Below are positions 1 to 9,808 of a stretch of 64,000 nucleotides of DNA, one piece after another. The notes beneath the pieces are model-generated. The model was not told where the DNA came from. It was given only the letters and a program-made list of their open reading frames with translations, and made no database searches. Numbering within the stretch: position 1 is the stretch's first letter; every line of letters begins with the position of its first letter. The translations under genes and the position numbers were made by a program. The stretch is from NCBI GenBank assembly GCA_947095585.1, contig OX352761.1, positions 82,315,394 to 82,379,393 of the forward strand. Direction: 5' to 3'. This DNA is from Nephrocerus scutellatus (taxonomy: Eukaryota; Arthropoda; Insecta; Diptera; Pipunculidae).

Positions 1-330
1 GTAGTGGCAAGGTAGTACTCTTGAACCACTGTAGCTGAAAGTAAGGTTTATGAATTAATAGAATACTTACTAACAAAATACAAAGCGCGAAGTACTAAGT
101 ATTTTGAACTCTCGTGTGGGGCTTCGGAAATATTCTATAGCGTTTAGCGTGGAGGTAATAGCAAGGTAGTACTCTTGAACTATTAGTCGGGGACTTGGGT
201 TTTCAGCGTTTAGCTCGGAAGTAATAGCAAGGTAGTACTCCTGAACTATTAGTCTAGGACTTGGGTCTCGCAGGGTTTAGTTTAGCAGTAATAGCAAGGA
301 AGTACTCTTGAACTATTAGATGTGAACTCG
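1..330. repeat. Degenerate 66-bp tandem repeats with an imperfect hairpin dyad
   Basis: Four copies of a core reading roughly CAAGGTAGTACTCTTGAA are each flanked by short complementary arms. The arms are at 3-7/26-30, 156-161/180-185, 222-227/246-251 and 289-294/313-318. The last three copies sit about 66 bases apart and share flanks (GTTTAG before, GACTTGGGT after the second and third). In three copies the arms are TAATAG/CTATTA; in the first they are AGTGG/CCACT, so both arms changed together. No function is known to me. Confidence 0.7.
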
Positions 331-1085
331 GGAAGGAACTCAGGAAGAATAGACCTTTTGGTTGAGCTGCGTGCTCCTTTTATACTGTTTCCTGCGGTTG
401 GTTTTCCGTTGGTTTCTGTGCCAAGATTTTCATATATCCAGACGCATGTATGCACGTTTGAAATATACATGTTCTCAATGTGTTGTTTCCTCTGAATAAC
501 AACATGTATGATATACATGTTTCTTCTGTATTACAACGTGTGTGTTTGTATTCGCTATATCAATTTTTTTGGAATACGCATGTGTTGTCTACATGCGTTG
601 GCGGGCCCACTTGGTAATTTCTTGTCTACCAAAGTGCTCTCTTGATCTACCGATTTCCGATTTATCAGCAGTGCTCAGGTCATTGACACCATCAGCCGTT
701 GCATAGTGTTTGGGTTTTTTTTTATTATGCGTGGGAGTACGTCTGTGCCTAATGTCTGAGTGGGAGGGAGAGAGACGTTCTCTCAGGCGAATTCGCTGCT
801 GTGTGCCGTAGTGATCATCTACTAGTTTCGTAATAGTGATCATGCGTTGTGCGTTTGCGTGGTGGTGGTTTTGTTCAATGCACTATGATCTGTAAATCGC
901 CTATCGCTCGTAAGAGAAAGAGAAAAGGAGGAGAAAACGAAATATTGGCCATTTCGCCGACAATTGAGTGACTTCTGTGTTGCTTAATAATTGTAAAGAG
1001 TGCGTTGGTAGCTAGGAACGATTATTAAAAACTACATTTTGAGTTTTTTTTTTTATTTCTGTTGTATATTTATTTCAAACAAAAA
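331..1085. other. Noncoding stretch, no gene seen
   Basis: No coding signal or known element is recognised. There is a near-palindrome around 504-523 (ACATGTAT then TATACATGT), a repeated GTGATCAT motif near 810-842, and A/T homopolymers. Short ORFs here look like chance. Confidence 0.5.
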
Positions 1086-1089
1086 TAGA

Positions 1090-1706
1090 AATAACCTTTA
1101 GAGATACATTGTGTGGGGGAAATTTGTTGCCTGCCGAATTTGTCCTTCACAATATGATATCCATCTTCTCCTTCCCAGAAAATAAGTGGATGTCGTAAAG
1201 CGTCATTTGAATGATGAGTGTCTTGAATCGTTTAAATTGTATTATTTCTCGGCATAATTTTAACATCTCGATGCTCGAATTGATCACCAAACACTACAAT
1301 GGCTACTTCGTTGATTGTGGGTGCATTAAAACGTCTAGCATGCTCACCAACAGGTACTTTGTCAGCTTTAATAACGACCATGTAACTATCATTATGCATT
1401 CTGGTGGATGCTTGTTTAATTAATTGAATTAAATGATTGCTTTCACCAAAAATGTTTCCAATTATTCAACAATTGCTATTTCTATAGGTTCGGTATGAAT
1501 ATAATGGCACCGTATATTAACTCGTTGTTCCTCATTGCCAATGAAATATATTTGCAAGAATTTTGGTGCACCTGATACTAATGATTGCAATGGTGGAGTA
1601 TTCAATTCAAGCAAAACAAATTTTCCAGATTTACAACACATTCATGCGGTTTCATTTTTAAAGTTCAGAGCGTGACAGTATCGGCATTCTTTATCCATTT
1701 TACCAA
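1090..1706 (-). pseudogene. Helitron RepHel N-terminal remnant
   Basis: Read on the minus strand, this stretch shows the N-terminal region typical of Helitron replication-helicase proteins. It begins with a CRYCHA zinc-ligand motif (about 1690-1670) and MCCKSGK, then a LELNTPPL segment. Further along are RRFNAPTINEVAIVVFGDQFE (split by no stop) and LIFWEGEDGYH close to 1150. In intact proteins this region precedes the HUH nuclease and SF1B helicase. Here several stops and at least one frameshift interrupt it, and nuclease and helicase are absent. It abuts the minisatellite at about 1706. It is a dead fragment; the family is recognised with fair confidence from motif order. Confidence 0.65.
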
Positions 1707-2472
1707 TAAAAAAATTAAAAAAAAATTAAAATTTTTCATGTAAATTCTCTAATAGTGGCAACATATGTGTGTACACGTGTATAAAAAATATTTCTATGGT
1801 AAAAAAATTCAAATCAAAAACTCAAAAATTTTTACAAAAAGTTCGGTCTATCGGAGATACACATATTTGTTTAAAATATAAAGTAAATCGGGCAAATTTA
1901 AGAAAAAAATGTATGGTCCCGTCCCCGGGTCTCAGGGCCCATTCGCTCCAAAAATTTTACAAAAACTTTTAACCATCGGTTAAACATTAAAACATTTAAA
2001 ATTTGAAGAAAATCGAAAAAATTTTTACAAAAAGTGTTGTCTATCGGAGATACACGCGTATATAATTTGATGTAAATCGGGTTAATTTTTTTAAAAAAGT
2101 TTTTGGGGCCCCACGACCCTGGGTCTCCAAAGTTTTTACAAAAAGTGTTGTCCATGGAAATAAAATAAAATTAGGAGAAAATCGGGTTAATTTTAAAAAA
2201 AAAAAAAATTGAGCCCCATGACTCAGGGGCCCGGGGTCTTCAAGATTTTTACAAAAAGTGTTGTCCATCGGAGATACATAAGTGTATAAAATTTAAAGAA
2301 AATCGGGTTAATTTTTAAAAATTTTATATAGAATGTTTTGTCTCCGGAAATACACATGTCTGCAAAATTTCAATAAGATCGGACTTTGAAAAGTGGGTTT
2401 AAAAGTAATCGCAATATTCCACGACAAACAGACCGACCGACTGAAGGACAGTCGTGCCACGGGCAAGCGAAT
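1706..2472 (+). repeat. CACATGTG minisatellite element, copy 1
   Basis: Opens with the family's 5' signature (ATTTTTCATGTAAATTCTCT, 1731-1750). It then holds degenerate monomers of about 110-130 bp with the core CCATCGGAGATACACATGTG, followed by TATAAAATTTGAAGAAAATC and a GC-rich GGGGCCCCACGACCC block. It closes with the family's 3' signature: imperfect GACCGACCGAC repeats and GCCACGGGCAAGCGAA. Apparent ORFs are repeat shadows. Confidence 0.75.
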
Positions 2473-2947
2473 TTAAAAATTGAAATTTTACTTGTAAATT
2501 CTCTGATCGGAGATTCGACGTACAATGTACCACTAAAATTATTTCTTTTGAGTTGAGTTAAGTGGAGTGCGTAACCAATTCTTCATATACTCGTAATATT
2601 GTACATATCTATACTCTCTGCTCTCTGCTGCAACACAACAACAAAACAACCCCAATCGTAAATTCAAGCAGCGCTGCCTACACTCGTCACTCATCAGCGC
2701 ACACAGAACATAGTCATTATAGTATGATATGCTCTGAAAAAAAAATGGAAAATTTGTATAGAAGCCTCCCGATCCCGCAGCCCGATCTCTTAATAGAAAC
2801 TTTAATAGAAAGTATTGTCACCGGAAATATACATGTGTGCAAAATTTCAATAAAGTCGGGCTTTTGGAAGTGGGTTAAAAATTTATCAGAAAATCTGACC
2901 AGCCAGCCAGCCAGCCACGGGCACGCGAAGTTAATATAGAGAATTTA
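2470..2947 (+). repeat. CACATGTG minisatellite element, copy 2 (tandem, internally deleted)
   Basis: A second 5' signature starts directly at the end of copy 1 (TTACTTGTAAATTCTCTGAT near 2490). The 3' signature is complete: CAGCCAGCCAGCCACGGGCA, then GAAGTTAATATAGAGAATTT ending near 2946. In between are an unrelated-looking 200-base segment and only one monomer with the CCGGAAATATACATGTG core. Confidence 0.65.
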
Positions 2948-3210
2948 AAAAAATGCTGAACACAAAAAAAAACACACGTGTTATACTTTCAGTAAACAAT
3001 ACTCGAATGGAAAATTTAGCCTCGTACCAAGCAACATAACGTGTTGGCGTTAGAGAAAAGAGGTTTAAATCAGCCCAAACATAAATATAAGTAACGCGAT
3101 CGCCAACAGTTTTTTTTAAATGGAACAACTTGACAGCCAAACGGGAAATAGAACACGAAAACCGATTTGGGTTTGTTTAAAAAAAATTTTACATACATGT
3201 TTAATGTATA

Positions 3211-3393
3211 TTGTCCTTATCTCTTACCAGTGACACCTCGTCATGAACAAAAAAATTCTGTTGTCGTGTCGACTTATATAAGAAAAGGAAAGGAGACAAG
3301 GACCGCCCGTCCGACGAGCTAAGCCGAGCAACCGCGAGCGTGTCGCGACGTCCTTGCCAGTGGCAGAACACCTAGTGGAACCTCGCTCCATAA
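3211..3393 (+). repeat. 5' LTR fragment of the gypsy-like element, with an inverted segment
   Basis: Bases 3293-3393 match the 3' part of the LTR seen complete at 11869-12423 and end in CTCGCTCCATAA directly before the primer site. Bases 3211-3280 match the adjacent upstream LTR part (TATA box TATATAAG to CACTGGTAAGAG) but in reverse complement. This LTR is therefore truncated and carries an internal inversion, or a snap-back duplication of about 70 bases. Position next to a primer site supports the LTR call. Confidence 0.7.
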
Positions 3394-3406
3394 TGGCGCC
3401 CAACGT
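3394..3406 (+). promoter_or_regulatory. Primer binding site, tRNA-Lys type
   Basis: TGGCGCCCAACGT follows the LTR end and is complementary to the 3' end of an insect tRNA-Lys (CCA plus acceptor stem and part of the T arm). Minus-strand DNA synthesis would start here. The match breaks off after 13 bases. Confidence 0.7.
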
Positions 3407-4318
3407 TATACGGCTTTACCCATCGTTTCTTAAAGGACAGGAATTTCCGAAAGGAAATTACATAAATTAAAAGTAAAATAATTTTGTTATTTTTTTGATA
3501 AATTCCCTTTTAATAAATAACCTTTTTAACTTCCATTTCCAAAACTCCCCTTATTCCCATTTTAATTCCCCATAATTCCCATTTTAATTCCCCATAATTC
3601 CCATTCCAAACTACCTTTTTACAGAAGACTAGACAAGACAATTTGGACGTCGACTGCTCTCCGAACGAGTTAACAATTCCGATTCAAGGATTTTAATAAA
3701 TCCTGAATTTTGTGGTGTTGACTCGTTTGGAGACCAAAGCAGTTGATGTCAGTATTTGGTTGGGGCAGACAAATGAAGCCAGACTTCATTCGACTTGACC
3801 ACCTAATAGACAAAGAAACGACATGGGTGCAGTGGACAGCCGCTACCACAAGTACAGGTTGTACATGTAAACGTGGGTTCACTGCACCTTTTGTGGCCTC
3901 GCCACAAAGGTTCCTCACAAGTGCTTTGAGTTGCGGTCCGCCGGAATGAGACGAAACCTCTACTGACGTTGACGGACCTTCCATAGAATCATGAAGGAAA
4001 CCGACTACGACTGGGCTTACAAGACTAGGACACACCCATTAAGAATCTGAGCGTTGGGGATCATCACGGGACACCTACTCTAGCCACACACCAGCCTGTT
4101 TGAAAAAAAAAATATATATATATAAACCTTTTGCACATTTGCAAAAATTTTACTAGCACATGCGATTTTTGCGCAAAAACAAAGATTTTGGAATTTTCGT
4201 TGAGTCGATTCTATAATTTCGATTTTCTGATCCTTCTTTTGTGAAATTGGGCTGAACATTTCATTTTCTTGTCGAAGTTGAAAACTCATATCGAAATAAC
4301 ATTAACAACAAGTGGGAA
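3407..4318 (+). other. Retrotransposon 5' leader, noncoding
   Basis: Leader between primer site and gag. It contains a 22-bp motif (CCCATTTTAATTCCCCATAATT) in about 2.5 tandem copies at 3556-3606. A strong hairpin lies at 3887-3910, with arms CCTTTTGTGGC and GCCACAAAGG around a 3-base loop. An A/T-rich stretch runs through 4100-4135. Packaging or dimerisation roles are possible for leader hairpins in general but are not shown here. Confidence 0.5.
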
Positions 4319-5872
4319 ATGAACAATCCCAATAAAAAAAACGGGGCTATCCCAAAGATGCTCCGCAATTTAGCGCCTGGGTCGCAAACCAGACAAAGAA
4401 CGCGAGAGATGTTAGCAAGAACCGATGCTCTTGATCAATCAGAAGTAGGCCAGGCAAAAAGGGGTTCCAACTCCTATGCTAATTTCTGTTTTGGCCAGAC
4501 AGACCCCTTTAGTGTAGGAAGAAATTCTATGCCAGGCTTAGAAAAAAATCCGATGAATAAAGAAAAAGTAGCAACTGAGTGTAGCCAAACTCAGAAAGGG
4601 GAAGAGACCTTATTCGACCAGCTCACAAATAATTTTGATCTGGAAACTAGCGTATCGGGTATAGCTGCAGCAACCGATCAGGCTAGCAATCCTTTAGACA
4701 CAAATGCTTTAGGGACAAATAATAAGGAAATATTAGGGCGTCGGCGGACCCCAACTGCAGACAATGCAGATACCCTATTAATAAAAAAAAAAATACAGGA
4801 GGCAGTCTCCGGGACCATCCAAAGGGACCAAATCGAATTAGGTTCCCTGTTTACAAAAAAATTGGACCTAATAACGACAGGACTGATGAAACAATTAGAA
4901 GCGCTCTCTCTAAAAGTTGAGATGCTTGAAGCACGGCAAGGAGGTAGTAACCGTGCTCCTCTAGGGTCAACGCCGCGGCAACAGGAACTCGACAGAGAAG
5001 TAACACTTGGTAACCGCCGACCAAACCCCCCACAGGCTCAATATAACCAGCCAACCGAAACTTTCTCAGACTCCGATATTCGTCGTCAAAAATACGACCT
5101 CAATAAATAGAGCATCAAGTTTGACGGAACCATAAAAACAATGCCGGTAGAAAGTTACCTTTTTCGTATAGAAACTATTTAGAAGAGACTAAATGTCTGT
5201 GATGAAGTAGTTTTTTGTCAGTTCCATCATCTTCTGACGGGGGTTGCCAAAAGGTGGTATTGGCAGTTCCTTGAGGAGCACGCAGATGATGATTTCCTAA
5301 ATTACTATGATGTTAAGAAGGAACTGTGGGAACAGTTTAGAGCAGCTGATTCCGACCATGAACTAATGAGGGAGATAAAGGACAGAAAGCAGTCAAAGCT
5401 CTAGTGTTCCAGATGAGAAAGAAACTGCCGGAGAGTGAGTTGGTCACAATTCTCCGCCAGAACCTCCGAGAAAAAATAGCAGCATTGATCTTTGGCTGTT
5501 CATTATTCTCCCTAAGCGATTTGAGGTCTGCTTGTCGTCGTGCAGCAAAGCATTTCAGCACTAGGGAGAGCCGCCTTACGAGCAAGAGAGTTCACGGACT
5601 CCAAACGACGACAAAACAGGACGAACATTATGACAGTGAGGAGAAAGTTGAGAACAGGATAGAGGCGATAATGACAAAGCATAACAAAGACAAAAAGATG
5701 ACATTAAATAAAAATAGTAATACCGGTTGTAACAATGTTGTTTGTGACGTCCGTAGGCCGTGTTCGTCCCATTTTCATTCGCTGGTGTGCTTTCAATGTG
5801 GCGAACCAAATGTGCCTGTTATGTTGTGTCCAACATGTAAAGCGTGTCCGGAAAACTTGACGAAGGGCGATG
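4319..5872 (+). pseudogene. gag: gag of gypsy-like element, copy A
   Basis: The start MNNPNKKNGAIPKML follows the leader. Residues 1-263 are an open, polar N-terminal part. An in-frame TAG at 5108-5110 interrupts, but the frame continues with capsid-like sequence (FDGT, KRWYWQFLEEH, ELWEQFRAADSDHELM). Another stop lies near 5180. A frameshift near 5390-5400 moves the remaining capsid part (FQMRKKLPESE...) into the next frame. The tail has a cysteine-rich segment (CFQCGEPN, CPTCKAC; about 5790-5850) in the place of the usual zinc knuckle. Gag would form the particle shell and package RNA. The pol frame is joined directly behind it with the whole protease deleted. Confidence 0.75.
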
Positions 5873-7872
5873 CATCCGGGAGCCTCCTCTTCGACGAGCT
5901 CGATCGCATGATTTCCCTGGGAGTGATTGAAGAGAGCCAGAGTGCGTGGAGTTCTCCGGTTGTGCTGGTAAAGAAACCTGGCAAAAACAGGCTGTGCCTA
6001 GACTCACGAAAAGTAAATGACGTAACAAAAAAGGCGGCCACAGTATCAATTTACAGTAATGCCATTTGGCTTGTGCAATGCAGCCCAGAAAATGTGTCGG
6101 CTTATGGACAAGGTGATACCGTCAAAGCTCAAAGCCAATGTCTTTGTATACCTTGACGATCTCCTTGTATGCTCTCCGGACTTCGAATGCCATATGGGTT
6201 TGCTAGAGGACGTCGCTGAGTGTCTTCGCAATGCTGGCCTAACAATAAACGTAGAGAAAAGCAAATTCTGCCGGAAAGAAATTAAATACCTTGGGTATAT
6301 TGTGGGCGGCGGGTGCCTTAGGACGGATCCAGCAAAGGTTGCGGCAGTGGAGGAGTTTCCAGTTCCAAGGACTCCGAAACAACCCAGGCGGTACTTGGGG
6401 ATGACTGGATGGTATCGTCGGTTTATTCCAAACTATTCGACGATGACTGCTCCAATGACGGATTGTATGAAAAAAGGCAAAATCTTTAAAATGACTGACG
6501 AAGCTAATAAAGCATTTGATGAGCTCAAACAGCTCTTGATTATGGCGCTGATTTTGACTAATCCTGATTTTACAAAACATTTTTATATCCAATGTGATGC
6601 ATCCACAACAGGCGTCGGTAGTGTCCTTTTTCAGATGGACACAGAAGGTAGAGAGAGGCCAATAGCCTATATTTCACAAAGCTCAACTCTGCACAGAGGA
6701 AATATAGTGTCACTGAGCTAGAGTGCTATGCAGCAGTCCTTAGTGTCCAAAAGTTCCGTGCATACGTTGAGTTGTTGCCTTTCACTATTAAAACGGACCA
6801 TGCAAGTCTGAAGTGGCTTATGTCACAAAAAGACTTGTCTGGTCGTTTGGCCAGATGGAGCCTGAAGTAACAAGCGTTTAACTTCTCGATTGAACATAGG
6901 AAGAGCACACAAAACGTTGTTCCTGACGCTCTCTCCCGTGTGCATATGGAAGAAATCACATCAGACGTAGACCGACTTGATATTGACCTTGGCTCCCCGC
7001 AGTTTTCTTCGGAAGAATACGAAGAGCTAAGGAAAACAATAAAAGAAGGTCAAGATAAATTTCCCGACATATGCATCTCAGATAATTTTGTTTATAAACG
7101 AACAAATATTCGTACCGGGGACGCACTTCAAGAAGACAGAGCACTCTGGGTACCGTCGGGGTTGAGAAAGAGTCTTCTAATCTCGGCACACGATTCTCCA
7201 GCTGCGGGCCATGGAGGGATCCATAAAACCCTCCATAAACTTCGACAACAATATTTTTGGCCCGGAATGACAATTGACGTTAACAATTTTATTAAGGACT
7301 GTGATACATGCAAGTGCAATAAGAGCTCAAATAGGACAAACAGACCTCCAATGGGTACACAGACATTGACGGAAAGACCATTCCAAAGGTTATACATAGA
7401 CTTTCTGGGACCCTATCCCAGAACGAAAAATGGCATTACCCAGATTTTCGTTGTACTCGACCACTTCAGCAAGCTTGTGTTCCTTAAACCTATAAGGAAG
7501 GCAACTTCAGCTCCAGTGGTCCAGTACTAAGAGAAAGCCATTTTTTATGTGTCTGGAGTTCCAGAATACGTACATTCTGACAATGGAAAGCAATTCATTT
7601 CCGAATTATTTTCTAGCTTTTTAAAGCGGTACGGGGTTAAGCACGTGAGGACTGCGGTCTACTAGCCACAGGCCAATGCCTCTGAACGTGTAAACCGTAG
7701 CGTAGTGACTAAGATCCGTTCGTACCTTGGAAGCGACCAACGCGACTAGGATAAGCATGTTATCTTTGCGGCATTTTCACTGCGAAGTTTTGCGCACGAA
7801 GCTACTAGCCTAGAGCCGTATTATGCTGTCTTCGACTTCCAAATGGCAAACAATCTGACATCAGAATTTTAG
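5873..7872 (+). pseudogene. pol: pol of gypsy-like element, copy A (RT, RNase H, integrase)
   Basis: Domain order is RT, RNase H, integrase, as in Ty3/gypsy. RT begins at FDELDRMISLGVIEESQSAW, joined to gag by a deletion that removed protease. A second deletion at 6032/6033 removed the RT segment that copy B keeps at 21456-21524 and changed frame. The YLDDLLV active site is at about 6150. RNase H has the catalytic D in QCDAS (6595). A one-base deletion near 6680 and a stop near 6870 follow. Integrase shows the HHCC zinc motif (GHGGIH to CDTC, 7207-7312), then DFLGP, SDNGKQF and NASERVNR for the DDE triad. Stops lie at 7528-7530, near 7663 and near 7748. It cannot encode a working polyprotein. 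Confidence 0.88.
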
Positions 7873-9808
7873 AGACAAAGGACAAACAACAAATTATAAG
7901 GGACGAAATATTTAGGAAATTAAGTAAGGCACATGACAAAGGAGAAAGGACCTATAATGTGAGAAGCCGAGACAATTAAAAGTATTATATTAAAGACATT
8001 TCATTTGTCATTTAATTATATATTCTGACTTATTTCATTGACTGTATAATTTCTGTGATATTTAGGTTTAAGGCTTAAGGTTTAGGATTATGTGCAATAT
8101 TTTATATTAGATTTAGTTTTATCTGTGATATTTTATGCAATTTTGACTATGCAGTAACTATTTATTTTATGGACTAATACAAATATTCACTTGCCTGCGT
8201 AATGATATGGTCAGCCGACGGCGACGTCTACGTCGACGGCTTGTTGATTTGTAGTACGAAAAACCCACTTCCTACATGCATGTAAACTGCATCGAGATGC
8301 CTTGTATCCTGTTTAATTATAAGACTGGGGCCGGATCTCTTCCCCAGTCTTAATTGCCTGAATTTCCCACTCGCGAATTGAACAAAAAAATCAAAATAAA
8401 CAAAAAGTAAACAAAAGCAAAAAAAACAGAAAAACACGAAAACGCACAACACATTGAAGGTATAATAACCTATTGCCCTAATTCCTTTAATTTTACAATC
8501 GGCTTGTTTCTTGTGTCACTGATTGTGACATTGACAGCACAATTTAATAAAATAATTCACCATGCTGTGGTGTTTAGAAATGGTGGAAAGTCAAAGAAAT
8601 TACAAATAAAAATATTTCGACCATTTAGTGTAGGGTTGGTGCAAGTATTAGATAAATAATTATAAATATAAACTTATATGTGTGTTTTGGGTTTCGCCTG
8701 TTTGTTATTCGTGTTTCATGATTAGTAGTAATTGTGACTTGTATTAAGTTTAAAAAGGGATGGGATGAGGAAAATTGTAAGTAGTTATTATTTGAAAAAG
8801 GACAAATAGAGAATTTAGACAAAGGGAATTTAGAAAAGGGGGAAAGAGACTTTCTTTCAGAATTTCCTTCCAGAAGGTTCGGCGATAGGTGGATGATTTC
8901 TCTAGCCGACAGAAGAATAGCATTTAGAAGAGTCAGTTGGGAACTAACAATCAACAGTCATAGTCTACCCTAGTATACTAAAATCGATTAATTTAGCTAG
9001 AAAAGTTTTTTTAAAAGTTAAAAATTAGATTTTGATCCTGTGTGATACTAAAAACCGAATCTGAGTTAAAAAGTTTAAGAATATAATTTGAAACAGTGCT
9101 ACACTAAAAATCAAATCTAAGTTGAAAAGTTTTCTTTAAGAAAAAAAAAATTGAATATATGTACATAGCATTAAACTTGTGCGAAATATGAAATCAATTC
9201 AAAGTGGAAAAGTTTTCGAATATAATTGAACTGGTGCTAAGTCAAATCCAAGTTAAAAGTTCGCCCAAAAATAGCTTTAAAATAAATCCATAATCCATCA
9301 AACGACGCCAGCCGCCATCTTACCGTCAAAGTCCAATTTACATACACATTAGCAAATGGTTGATATATTGGAAATCAACTGATATCGAAAGTGATACATC
9401 AAGTGAAATTATGAAACTCTCCACCATTACTACTTAAGAGCATTTAAATGGTCGACTAAACAAGAATTAAAAATCAAAGAACTGCCAGATCGAGATATTC
9501 CCTCTCATGGATCAATTTTGTAAAATACAGTGGTTGCGAAACAGTTTTTTTTTAATTTTTATGCGTTATTTGCAACGCCACCATTAAAATTAAATTATCA
9601 AACAGTTTTTTTATAATTCAAACTAGCTGCTCCCGGGTGCTTTGCTACCCGACCACTGACGCCACGCCCACTTACACCCGCGTTTCCCGGCCGCCTCATC
9701 CAACTGACCTCCCGCCCACTGACCTCCCGCCCACTTACACCCCAATAACTAACCAACTATGGTGTGAATTTGAGTCAATTCGTTCCATAAATAAGAATTT
9801 TCGGGAAA
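7873..9808 (+). other. 3' noncoding region of gypsy-like element, copy A
   Basis: A/T-rich and without a plausible ORF; no env is visible. A perfect 10-bp hairpin (AAGACTGGGG / CCCCAGTCTT, 8321-8351) follows TTATAAG. AATAAAA motifs occur near 8548-8550. A C-rich stretch lies at 9640-9740 with a partly repeated CCACTGACCTCCCGCCCACT. The region is conserved in copy B apart from indels. Confidence 0.6.
8321..8351 (+). promoter_or_regulatory. Conserved perfect hairpin in 3' noncoding region
   Basis: Arms AAGACTGGGG (8321-8330) and CCCCAGTCTT (8342-8351) enclose 11 bases. The preceding TTAATTATAAG resembles a TATA element. Copy B has the same hairpin at 24592-24622, with a 7-base insertion just after it. 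Role unknown; it could be an RNA structure of the 3' end. Confidence 0.45.

Noticed and set aside
1..330. CRISPR-like array
   Set aside because: Spaced hairpin repeats look superficially similar, but there are only four, their flanks are repeated too, and the surroundings are insect transposons.
3670..4035. 121-codon minus-strand ORF in the leader
   Set aside because: No domain, lies in the noncoding leader and is antisense to a hairpin region; judged chance.
8228..8452. Cysteine/phenylalanine-rich minus-strand ORF beside the hairpin
   Set aside because: Low-complexity translation of an A-rich stretch, not kept in length between copies A and B.
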